From assembly GCA_902547215.1 (NCBI GenBank), contig CACCNI010000001.1, positions 1 to 64,000 on the forward strand: a DNA stretch of 64,000 bases, read 5' to 3'. Positions 57,108 to 64,000 of the stretch are shown one piece after another. The notes under the pieces are model-generated. The model did not search any database. It saw only the letters and a list, made by a program, of their open reading frames with translations, and was not told the DNA's origin. The number at the start of each line of letters is the position of its first letter. The stretch's first letter is position 1. The stretch is from an uncultured Pelagibacteraceae bacterium. Lineage in GTDB: Bacteria > Pseudomonadota > Alphaproteobacteria > Pelagibacterales > Pelagibacteraceae. Position numbers and translations under genes: made by a program.

Positions 57108-58199
57108 ATGAATAATGATTTAATTGTTTTTATGCCTTCGATCGAAGGTGGGGGTGTTGAAAAAAATTTATTTTTAGTATGTAATCATTTGGTCAGACAT
57201 GTTGGTAGCTTAAAAGTCGTTACCATCTCTAAAAAATATTCTAATAGATTTGATAAATCTATTAAAATAGTAACTTTTAAGTCCAAAAAATGGGATAACC
57301 TTGGTAGACGAATAAAGTACTTTCTTGCTTTACTACTGCTTGTAAAAGAAATCGTCAAAAATAAAAGATCTATAGTATTTTCCTTTCAAGCTAACGTCTA
57401 TTGTATTTTATTGTGTAAATTATTGTTAGTAAAAGTCATTGCAAGATCTAATACTGCACCAGTTGGATGGTCGAGAAATATATTTAAAAGAATAATTTTT
57501 AAATTAGTTTTAAAGTTATCAGACAAAATTATGGTAAATAGTTTGGAATTTAAAAAAGATTTAAAAAAGGAATTAAATATAAATGCTTCATGCATTTACA
57601 ATCCACTAAATACGGAACAAATTAAGAAGAAATCTAAAAAAAAATCAATTAATATATTTAGTTCATCTAAAAAACTTAAGATATTAAACATTGGAAGGTT
57701 TACTGAACAAAAAGATCAGCTTACGTTTTTAAAATCATTAAACTTTATCAAAAAAAAAATAAAATTTGAGGCCTGTATAGTTGGGAAAGGTATTTTAAAA
57801 GAGAAGCTAAAAAATTATATTGAAGAAAATAATTTAAAAAAATCTGTAAAAATTATAAATTTTACAAATAATCCTTATCCATTTATTAAACAGGCTAACC
57901 TTTTTATATTAAGTTCTAAGTATGAAGGTTTACCAAATGTAATTTTAGAGAGTTTGGTTTTAAAAAAATTTGTAATTTCAAGTAATTGTCGAACTGGTCC
58001 AAAAGAAATTTTATTAAATGGTAAAGGAGGATTGTTGTTCAATGTGGGTGATTACAAAAGCCTTGGTCTAAAAATTATTTATTTTAATGATAATAAAAAA
58101 AAAGCAAAGGCAATGCTCAAAAAGGCACATAAAGCCTTAAATAGATTTGATTTTAAATTAAATTTAGAAAAATATTCTAAATTAGTTGATTTAAAATAA
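57108..58199 (+). CDS. GT4 family glycosyltransferase
   Basis: A 363-residue GT-B enzyme. The N-terminus has the PSIEGGGVEKNLFLVCNHLV glycine loop typical of GT4, then an IARSNTAPVGWSRN acceptor region. The C-domain shows LNIGRFTEQKDQLTFLKSL, CIVGKGILKEKL, LFILSSKYEGLPNVILESLVL with the catalytic Glu pair, and SSNCRTGPKEILLNGKGGLLF. The sugar is unknown. It is a lone plus-strand gene between two minus-strand units. Confidence 0.88.
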   Translation: MNNDLIVFMPSIEGGGVEKNLFLVCNHLVRHVGSLKVVTISKKYSNRFDKSIKIVTFKSKKWDNLGRRIKYFLALLLLVKEIVKNKRSIVFSFQANVYCILLCKLLLVKVIARSNTAPVGWSRNIFKRIIFKLVLKLSDKIMVNSLEFKKDLKKELNINASCIYNPLNTEQIKKKSKKKSINIFSSSKKLKILNIGRFTEQKDQLTFLKSLNFIKKKIKFEACIVGKGILKEKLKNYIEENNLKKSVKIINFTNNPYPFIKQANLFILSSKYEGLPNVILESLVLKKFVISSNCRTGPKEILLNGKGGLLFNVGDYKSLGLKIIYFNDNKKKAKAMLKKAHKALNRFDFKLNLEKYSKLVDLK

Positions 58200-58254
58200 T
58201 ACTATAATTTTTTTTTATTATGTCGAAATTTATACTTAAAAATTACTTAAAAAA

Positions 58255-59217
58255 TTAATAATTTTGAATATTTTTCTTATTTTTGGCCCAATCTACCAAA
58301 TTCTTTAAACCATCATCAATATTTGTATAATTATAATATTTAGTTTTTTTCTTTAGTTTTTTATTGCATCCATGGGTTTTTAAAACATCAGCATTTAATT
58401 TTTTTCTTTTTTTTATAATAGGATTTCCGAACTGTTTTGTTAATGTACGAAGTATATACTTTATATCTACAGGTTTTCCCGAACAAACATTATATATTTC
58501 ATGTTTTTTTTTTAAATTCATAAATAAGAGAATTTTTAAATTTTTAATCACGTCATTTATATAAGTAAAATCTCTAAAATGATTTCCAAAGTTATTTAAA
58601 AAAAAAGTTTTTTTCTTTCTTATTGAAGATATGAATTTCAATATCAACATATCTGGTCTTCCCCATTCACCATAGATTGTAAAAAACCTTAAACCTACAA
58701 ATTTAATTTTATAATAATTGCTATATATTTCTGCAATTTCCTCATTATTTTTTTTGCTTAAAGAATAAGTATTTGTTGGGTGTATAGCTTGATTCTCTTT
58801 TAATGGAAAAGTTCTTTTTTCACCATAAACAGAACTTGAAGATGCATAAAAAAATTTTTTCACATCGTATAATCTTGCCAGCTCGATTAAATTACAAAAA
58901 CCAAGAATATTTGATTTTATGTACTCTCTTGGATTTTCTATTGAATATCTTACACCTGCTTGGGCTGCTAAGTTAAAAATTATATCAAATTTATTTTTTG
59001 CGAATATTTTTTCAATTGCTTTATAATTTGAAATATCTTTTTTGTAGAATCTAAAATTTTTATTTTTTTTTAAGATAGACAAACGCGATTTTTTTATAGA
59101 AGGTGAGTAATAATCATTTAAATTGTCGACTCCAAATATCCTAATATGCTTATTGACTAGATTATTACATAAATGAAATCCTATAAAACCTGCGCAACCT
59201 GTAACTAAAATCTTCAT
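58255..59217 (-). CDS. NAD-dependent sugar epimerase (UDP-glucuronate 4-epimerase-like)
   Basis: A 320-residue extended short-chain dehydrogenase. The NAD-binding GxxGxxG is GCAGFIG (residues 7-13), and VDNLNDYYSPSIKKSRL matches the UDP-glucuronate/UDP-galactose epimerase class. The catalytic site is ASSSSVYG with YSLSK (YxxxK). RFFTIYGEWGRPDM is the substrate loop seen in GAE-type epimerases. It would supply a modified UDP-sugar to the local glycosyltransferases. It overlaps the upstream GT2 gene by 4 bases. Confidence 0.88.
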   Translation of the reverse strand: MKILVTGCAGFIGFHLCNNLVNKHIRIFGVDNLNDYYSPSIKKSRLSILKKNKNFRFYKKDISNYKAIEKIFAKNKFDIIFNLAAQAGVRYSIENPREYIKSNILGFCNLIELARLYDVKKFFYASSSSVYGEKRTFPLKENQAIHPTNTYSLSKKNNEEIAEIYSNYYKIKFVGLRFFTIYGEWGRPDMLILKFISSIRKKKTFFLNNFGNHFRDFTYINDVIKNLKILLFMNLKKKHEIYNVCSGKPVDIKYILRTLTKQFGNPIIKKRKKLNADVLKTHGCNKKLKKKTKYYNYTNIDDGLKNLVDWAKNKKNIQNY

Positions 59218-60026
59218 TTAATTATTTTTCTAAAATGTTTAAAAAACTTAAATACAGCTATTATAATTATTATTAAAACGTTTTGTTTATTATTATATCT
59301 AATTTTAAGTTCTTCAAAGAATAATTTTCTATAACTAATTTTACTTGAAAATCCCCCTCTTCTAAATATTCCGACTATTTCTTTTTTTTTTGTAGCAACA
59401 CCATCCATTTTTTTAAGCACAATCATTCTGTAAAAGTAGTCATAATCTGCATGGTATTTATATTTAATATTATATAATCCCACTTTTTTAGCTGATGATC
59501 TTTTGATGAAAAATCCAGTCGAATGACTAGTATAAAAACCCCATGAGTAAGTTATTTTTTTTGGATTATATCCATGTAATACACCCCAATGCTTTTTAAC
59601 ACTGCCAAATATAAAATCTTTTTTTGGAAATTTAATTATATATTTTTTGATTATTTCCAATGCTCTTTTAGTGTACTTGTCATCAGAATTTAAAATTCCG
59701 ATGTATTTACCTTTGGCCAGTAACATTCCCTTATTAAATGCATCATAAATACCTTTGTCTTTTTGGCTAACCCAGTAAGAAATTTTGTTATTGTATTTTT
59801 TGATAATCTTTAATGAATTATCTGTTGATCCCCCATCAATAAGAATATACTCGTAATTGTTTATTTTTTGTTTGAGGAGACTTTGTATTGCAGTTTCTAA
59901 ATATTTTTCTTGATTTAAAACAACTGTAATAATAGTAAAAAGGGGTTGATTTTTGGTTTTCCTTACTAGATTTTTTCCACCTTCTAAATCATCATTTTTT
60001 AATCTAATTTTGTATAAATTTTTCAT
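59214..60026 (-). CDS. GT2 family glycosyltransferase (WcaA-like)
   Basis: A 270-residue GT-A enzyme with FTIITVVLNQEKYLETAIQS, YILIDGGSTDNSLKIIKKY, SQKDKGIYDAFNKGMLLAKG and the DxD-like YIGILNSDD. These are diagnostic of the WcaA/GT2 group that builds polysaccharide repeat units. A C-terminal region has HADYDYFYRMIVLKK. It is first in a two-gene unit with the epimerase. A promoter probably lies in the ~158-base AT-rich gap to the divergent FkbM-like gene. Confidence 0.88.
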   Translation of the reverse strand: MKNLYKIRLKNDDLEGGKNLVRKTKNQPLFTIITVVLNQEKYLETAIQSLLKQKINNYEYILIDGGSTDNSLKIIKKYNNKISYWVSQKDKGIYDAFNKGMLLAKGKYIGILNSDDKYTKRALEIIKKYIIKFPKKDFIFGSVKKHWGVLHGYNPKKITYSWGFYTSHSTGFFIKRSSAKKVGLYNIKYKYHADYDYFYRMIVLKKMDGVATKKKEIVGIFRRGGFSSKISYRKLFFEELKIRYNNKQNVLIIIIIAVFKFFKHFRKIIK

Positions 60027-60183
60027 TTTTCATATAAATCTAATTTTAATTCTATCTTAATAACAGTATAAAATACTTAATTTGATATCCAATAATTGAA
60101 AATATTTAAATTTAGATAAGTTTAATGTTTTTAATCATTTAATATATGTATATATTTATAAGTTATAAATTACAAAAATTAAA

Positions 60184-61086
60184 TTGAGTATTTCCAAAAA
60201 AATTTCTGAACACGATATTTTTAAAAAAAGACCTATGTTATTTATGCATTTAGGATCTGCGGGATCAAATTTTAAAGTTTGGTCTGATGTATCTCATAAT
60301 TCTATTTTGGTTTCAGTTGATGGGAACAAATCAAGTTCGGTTAATAAAAAAGTTTTTAAAAAACATATTTCTGATAGTTCAATTATTTCTCATAAAAATA
60401 GTAAAAGTATTTTCTACGAAACAAATGACCCTGACTGCTCAAGTCTTCTTGAGCCAGATGAAACATATTTTAAAAATTGGTATTTTTCTCATAGATTTAA
60501 GGTAAAAAATAAAAGATTAGTTAAAACAATATCCATTAACGATTTTTTAAAAAAAAGAAAAATTGGATATATAGATTGGCTAGTAATTGATGTTCAAGGA
60601 CTTGACTTAAAAATAATAAAAAGCTTAACGAATAAAATAAGAAATAATATATCGATTATTGATATTGAGCCTGGTTTTTTCAGTTTTTATAAAAAAGCTG
60701 ATAAAATTTCAGATGTATTTAAATATCTATCCAAGACATTTGAGTTTGATGATATGAAATTTGGATATAATTTTAAAGTGAATAATAAAAATATTTCAAA
60801 TTATGAAAAAAAAATTTTATTTAATTTAAATAATCCAACAAAAGTTTATTCAAATGTAATATTTTTAAATAGAAGTTCAGATTTAAGATCTGTTTTGTTG
60901 AAAGTTTTTTACTTAGTTAAAAATGATAAACTTTTTGAGGCAAGAGAAATATTAAAAAAATGTTATAAAAAAGATAAGCATCTTGGTGAAATTTATGATG
61001 AAGTAGACTCAAAAATAAAATACAAAAAAATTAAATTTTTACTTTATACTCCTGTTATTTTATTGAAAAAAGTATTTAAAATATAA
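60184..61086 (+). CDS. FkbM-like methyltransferase, TTG start
   Basis: A 300-residue protein. The first ~200 residues match the FkbM pattern: FMHLGSAGSNFKVW (altered motif I), ILVSVDGNKS, LVIDVQGLDLKIIKSL and SIIDIEPGFF. The canonical DIGAN motif is replaced, so activity is uncertain. The C-terminal ~70 residues (LFEAREILKKCYKKDKH) look like one TPR-type helical repeat. I use TTG at 60184 because the frame is good from there; the next in-frame ATG (60236) would cut the N-terminal strand. Its TAA overlaps the next ATG. Confidence 0.7.
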   Translation: MSISKKISEHDIFKKRPMLFMHLGSAGSNFKVWSDVSHNSILVSVDGNKSSSVNKKVFKKHISDSSIISHKNSKSIFYETNDPDCSSLLEPDETYFKNWYFSHRFKVKNKRLVKTISINDFLKKRKIGYIDWLVIDVQGLDLKIIKSLTNKIRNNISIIDIEPGFFSFYKKADKISDVFKYLSKTFEFDDMKFGYNFKVNNKNISNYEKKILFNLNNPTKVYSNVIFLNRSSDLRSVLLKVFYLVKNDKLFEAREILKKCYKKDKHLGEIYDEVDSKIKYKKIKFLLYTPVILLKKVFKI

Positions 61087-62309
61087 TGTCAATTAAAGTT
61101 CTCCACATAAACTACTCAGATATTAAGGGGGGAGCGGCGATTGCTGTAAAAAGGATTCATGATGCGCAAAAAAAAATAGATATGGATTCTAAAATAGCTG
61201 TAGCAGAAAAATATTTAGATCATAAAGATGTTATTGGTCCAAAATCTACTTTTGAAGAAGTAAAATGGAAGATATTAAACTCTATAAATCGGAAAATTGG
61301 AAATTTAGAGAAAAAAGAAAGATATGACTCTAACTCCTATAATTTAGTACCAAATAATTTTGTCAAAAAAATAAATAAAATTAGTTGCGATATCATTAAT
61401 TTTCATTGGATAGGTAATAACTTAATTCCAATTAAGGATCTTAAGAAAATTAATAAACCAATAGTATGGACTTTGCATGATATGTGGGCCTATACTGGAT
61501 CGGAGCATTACACAAAGAGTTTAAGATTTATTGAGGGGTATAATAAATATAATAAACCAAAAGAATTAAGTGGATATGATTTTGAGAAATATTGCTGGAA
61601 TTTAAAAAAAAAAAACTATCCAGAAAACCTTAGCATCATAGCCACAAGTAATTGGCAGCTTAACAACGCAAAAAAAAGTTTTTTACTTAAAAATAAAAAA
61701 ATACTTAAAATTCCGCTTCCTATTGATTTTAATTTTTGGAAACCAATGAAAAAAAATATTGCAAGAAATATTTTAAATATATCCGAAAATAAAAAAGTAA
61801 TTTTAATAGGTTCAGAAAAAATTGATCTTAAGAGAAAAGGTTACAATCTTATTGAAAATATTCTTAATATTGTTGATGATAGTAATAGTTTATTAATTGT
61901 ATTTGGTAGGAATTGCAAAAAATTAGGAAAAATAAATAAATTTGATAAAATTTATTTTGAAGAGATTAGCCCTAACTCTCAAGATTTAAAAATTTTATAT
62001 TCTGCGTGTGATTTATTTTTAGCTCCCAGCATTCAAGAATCTTTTGGACAAACTGTTCTTGAGGCTGCTAGTTGTTGCTTACCATCCATATGTTTTGAAA
62101 ATAATGGTATATCCGAAATAATCGATCATAAGACTAATGGATATATAGCTAAAGAGGGAAATGTTGAGGATTTTGCTAAAGGTATTGACTGGTGTTTACA
62201 AAATTTAAAACAAAACGATATGGAGAAAAATTTAAAAAATCTTAAGGAAAAATTTTCTTCTGAAGTAATAGCAGAAGAATACAAAAAATTATATAAAAGT
62301 ATTATATAG
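61086..62309 (+). CDS. GT4 glycosyltransferase, WcaC-like, copy 1
   Basis: A 407-residue GT-B enzyme. N-domain: VLHINYSDIKGGAAIAVKRIH and INFHWIGNN, then VWTLHDMWAYTGSEHYT, the motif of WcaC-type colanic-acid transferases. C-domain: LFLAPSIQESFGQTVLEAASC with the Glu pair and SEIIDHKTNGYIA. It starts inside the stop codon of the FkbM-like gene (TAATG). It is clearly paralogous to the convergent downstream gene, which shares the DMW.TG...HYT and EIIDHKTNGYI segments. Confidence 0.88.
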   Translation: MSIKVLHINYSDIKGGAAIAVKRIHDAQKKIDMDSKIAVAEKYLDHKDVIGPKSTFEEVKWKILNSINRKIGNLEKKERYDSNSYNLVPNNFVKKINKISCDIINFHWIGNNLIPIKDLKKINKPIVWTLHDMWAYTGSEHYTKSLRFIEGYNKYNKPKELSGYDFEKYCWNLKKKNYPENLSIIATSNWQLNNAKKSFLLKNKKILKIPLPIDFNFWKPMKKNIARNILNISENKKVILIGSEKIDLKRKGYNLIENILNIVDDSNSLLIVFGRNCKKLGKINKFDKIYFEEISPNSQDLKILYSACDLFLAPSIQESFGQTVLEAASCCLPSICFENNGISEIIDHKTNGYIAKEGNVEDFAKGIDWCLQNLKQNDMEKNLKNLKEKFSSEVIAEEYKKLYKSII

Positions 62310-63504
62310 TCTTTTCTTTAAAAAATTTTGAATACAAATTAACGTATTCTTTAGCTATAATTTTTGAATCAAGATTAACTATTTTTTCTCTAACTTTTAT
62401 ATCATTTTTTTCTTTGTTTATTTTACTTGCTGCCCAATCTATTCCATCTATTAAATTTTCTGGACTCAAGTCTTGAACTATATATCCATTAGTCTTATGA
62501 TCGATTATCTCAGCACATGCAGTATTTTTGAAACAAACTACAGGTGTATTACATGCCATCGACTCCACCCAGGTTTTTCCAAATGCTTCTTGAATAGAAG
62601 AAAAAACAAATAAATCTGCACAAGAGTAAATAAAATTAAGACTTCTTTTATCCTTAACAAATCCTAATAATTTGTACTCTATACCTGTGGTTTTTAAGAC
62701 ATCTTCTGACCAAAAGTTACCAAAAATAAGCAATAAATATTTTGATTTATCAATTTTCCTTATTGCCTCTAAAAATATTTCCCAACCTTTTCTTTTGCTT
62801 TGAGGATTTATTGCCCCATACAAAATTATTTTTTTTTTAGTCTTAATATTTAGTTTAGAAAGCGCAACATTTTTTTCTATTACTTTAAAGTCATCAATAC
62901 TAATATTATTATATATTTTTAAAACTTTTTGATCTTTTAATACATCGCTTTCAGCCGCTTTTGACTTTAGCCAACTACTTATTGCAACAAATTGTATTTT
63001 ATTTTTGAAAACTTTCTTTTTATAATTCCTAATTATTTTTGATATAAAGCCTTTTTCATAATTTTTAAAATCTACAGTATAATGAGATCCTCCAGTAAAT
63101 GGCCACATATCCCGCATGGTCCATATAACTGGTTTTTTAATTTTAGAAATAGATTTTAAACTAACAAAACCTTCTCCTAACCAATGGATATGAATAATAT
63201 CTGCGTTTTTATAAGCATCAAATTTTGTAATGTCATTTCCAAAAAGACCAAATGAAAAAGTAGATCGAGGAGTATGAAGAAAAAGTGTTTTTAAAATTTT
63301 TTCTAAAATTATAAAAAAAGTATTTAAAATTTTACGAAAAAAATTAATTTTTAAAAAAATAACTTTTTTATTATTTATATTTAGTGGATTATTGTTTAAA
63401 ATTTTTGAATCAATATTTAATTTGAGTAAAGCATTATGCAAAATTTCTGTACCTTTGTAAGCTCCACTTTTTGGGGAACCTCCGACTATATGTAAAATTT
63501 TCAT
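62302..63504 (-). CDS. GT4 glycosyltransferase, WcaC-like, copy 2
   Basis: A 400-residue GT-B enzyme: ILHIVGGSPKSGAYKGTEIL, IIHIHWLGEGFVSL, VIWTMRDMWPFTGGSHYT, LFVFSSIQEAFGKTWVESMAC and AEIIDHKTNGYIV. It shares the same core with the plus-strand copy 1 and overlaps its 3' end by 8 bases in tail-to-tail orientation. The two probably add different sugars, since the acceptor half is more diverged. Confidence 0.88.
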   Translation of the reverse strand: MKILHIVGGSPKSGAYKGTEILHNALLKLNIDSKILNNNPLNINNKKVIFLKINFFRKILNTFFIILEKILKTLFLHTPRSTFSFGLFGNDITKFDAYKNADIIHIHWLGEGFVSLKSISKIKKPVIWTMRDMWPFTGGSHYTVDFKNYEKGFISKIIRNYKKKVFKNKIQFVAISSWLKSKAAESDVLKDQKVLKIYNNISIDDFKVIEKNVALSKLNIKTKKKIILYGAINPQSKRKGWEIFLEAIRKIDKSKYLLLIFGNFWSEDVLKTTGIEYKLLGFVKDKRSLNFIYSCADLFVFSSIQEAFGKTWVESMACNTPVVCFKNTACAEIIDHKTNGYIVQDLSPENLIDGIDWAASKINKEKNDIKVREKIVNLDSKIIAKEYVNLYSKFFKEKTI

Positions 63505-63548
63505 TATAAAAATATATGGGTTATGATAATGAACTATTAAAATAATTT

Positions 63549-64000
63549 TTATAAATTTTTCTCAAGTTTTAACAAAAAATAAGTATTTTTTAATTTAATA
63601 AAAAATTCAAATAAAAAAGAAAATACTAGAGTTGAAAGTATTGTGCTGACAAAAAATGGTAATGCCATAGTGTAGCTTAATAATAAGCCACTAAAAGTGT
63701 AACCATAACCACCTAAAAGCCATACACCAAAATTTGTAGTGATAAAAAACAAACAAACACCTAAAAAGGAGCCTGATAATCTTTTAATTAGACTTGATGA
63801 TAAATATTTTGAATAAAGACCAACTAAAATTACAGAACCCCATGTAAAGAGAGTTGTTCCATGAAAGCCAAAATAAAGATCTGTTAATACAAAACTTAAA
63901 ACTACTGCGGGTATAAATCTTACTCCAAAAAGAGCTGGAGCATAAAAACTTAAAGCAATTAAACTAGTAAAGTTTGGTGGATGCGGAATAAACCTTGTAA
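63549..64000 (-). CDS. Polytopic membrane protein, DUF6580-like, 5' end cut by window
   Basis: The open frame continues to the right edge without a stop, so the start is outside. Visible segments include TRFIPHPPNFTSLIALSFYAPALFG at the edge, then about four or five membrane helices (VVLSFVLTDLYFGFHGT, TWGSVILVGLYS, FFITTNFGVWLLGGYGYTF). The RxxPHPPNFxP-type segment and the TTNFGVW segment are typical of DUF6580 proteins, related to ECF-type S components. Function unknown. An ATG at 63752 is only internal. It ends 44 bases before the GT4 gene start region. Confidence 0.72.
   Translation of the reverse strand, partial: TRFIPHPPNFTSLIALSFYAPALFGVRFIPAVVLSFVLTDLYFGFHGTTLFTWGSVILVGLYSKYLSSSLIKRLSGSFLGVCLFFITTNFGVWLLGGYGYTFSGLLLSYTMALPFFVSTILSTLVFSFLFEFFIKLKNTYFLLKLEKNL

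Overview
The window is AT-rich, densely packed, mostly minus-strand DNA. It looks like the chromosome of a SAR11-type alphaproteobacterium (Candidatus Pelagibacter or a close relative). The reasons are the low GC, overlapping stop codons between neighbouring genes, a circularly permuted two-piece tmRNA gene, ThyX-type thymidylate synthase, and a compact dcw cell-wall/division cluster. This assignment comes from gene content and style, not from a database match.

Regions. (1) 1-9595, minus strand: the first codons of mreB, then leuA, ilvC, ilvN and ilvB (branched-chain amino acids), miaA, and a membrane proteostasis operon (hflK, hflC, a DUF2065 protein, a DegP-type protease). (2) 9678-17437: mrp, then a VTC-domain protein, a CotH/beta-helix protein, a DUF4956 membrane protein, a GT2 glycosyltransferase, a polytopic membrane protein and thyX. 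(3) 17480-20775: the tmRNA gene followed by two small cargo segments bounded by copies of the tmRNA 3' end. The first segment carries 11-bp-spaced direct repeats near both ends, like integrase arm sites, but no integrase. Its cargo is three small unknown genes. The second segment carries a polysaccharide lyase. (4) 20776-28585: an FkbM methyltransferase, a MazG-like protein, fumC, an AsmA-like protein, a UvrD/PcrA helicase and an aminopeptidase P. (5) 28577-49256, minus strand: one long cluster in the order mraZ, ftsZ, rsmH, ftsL, ftsI, a murE-murF fusion, mraY, murD, ftsW, murG, murC, murB, ddl, ftsQ, a very short FtsA-like gene, lpxC, bamD, ligA. (6) 49381-52721: RNase P RNA, an AmpD-like amidase, mlaA, mlaC and a GT2 enzyme. 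(7) 52723-64000: a surface-glycan region with two tRNA genes near its start. It holds many glycosyltransferases, an O-antigen ligase, a sugar epimerase and methyltransferases, and ends in a cut-off DUF6580-like membrane protein.

How they work together. The dcw cluster makes lipid II (MurC to MurG, MraY, Ddl) and uses it at the septum (FtsW, FtsI, FtsQ, FtsL, FtsZ). LpxC, BamD and MlaA/MlaC build and maintain the outer membrane that the glycan region decorates. An MraZ operator of three TGGGN boxes at exact 10-bp period overlaps a good sigma70 promoter and probably controls the whole cluster.

The most unusual points are the tmRNA-targeted cargo segments without integrase, an FtsA reduced to about half size that keeps the 1C domain and a membrane-targeting tail, ftsZ moved to second place in the cluster, a tRNA-Val(GAC) lacking the usual D-loop and T-loop bases, and an acetolactate synthase with Glu in place of the metal-binding Asp.
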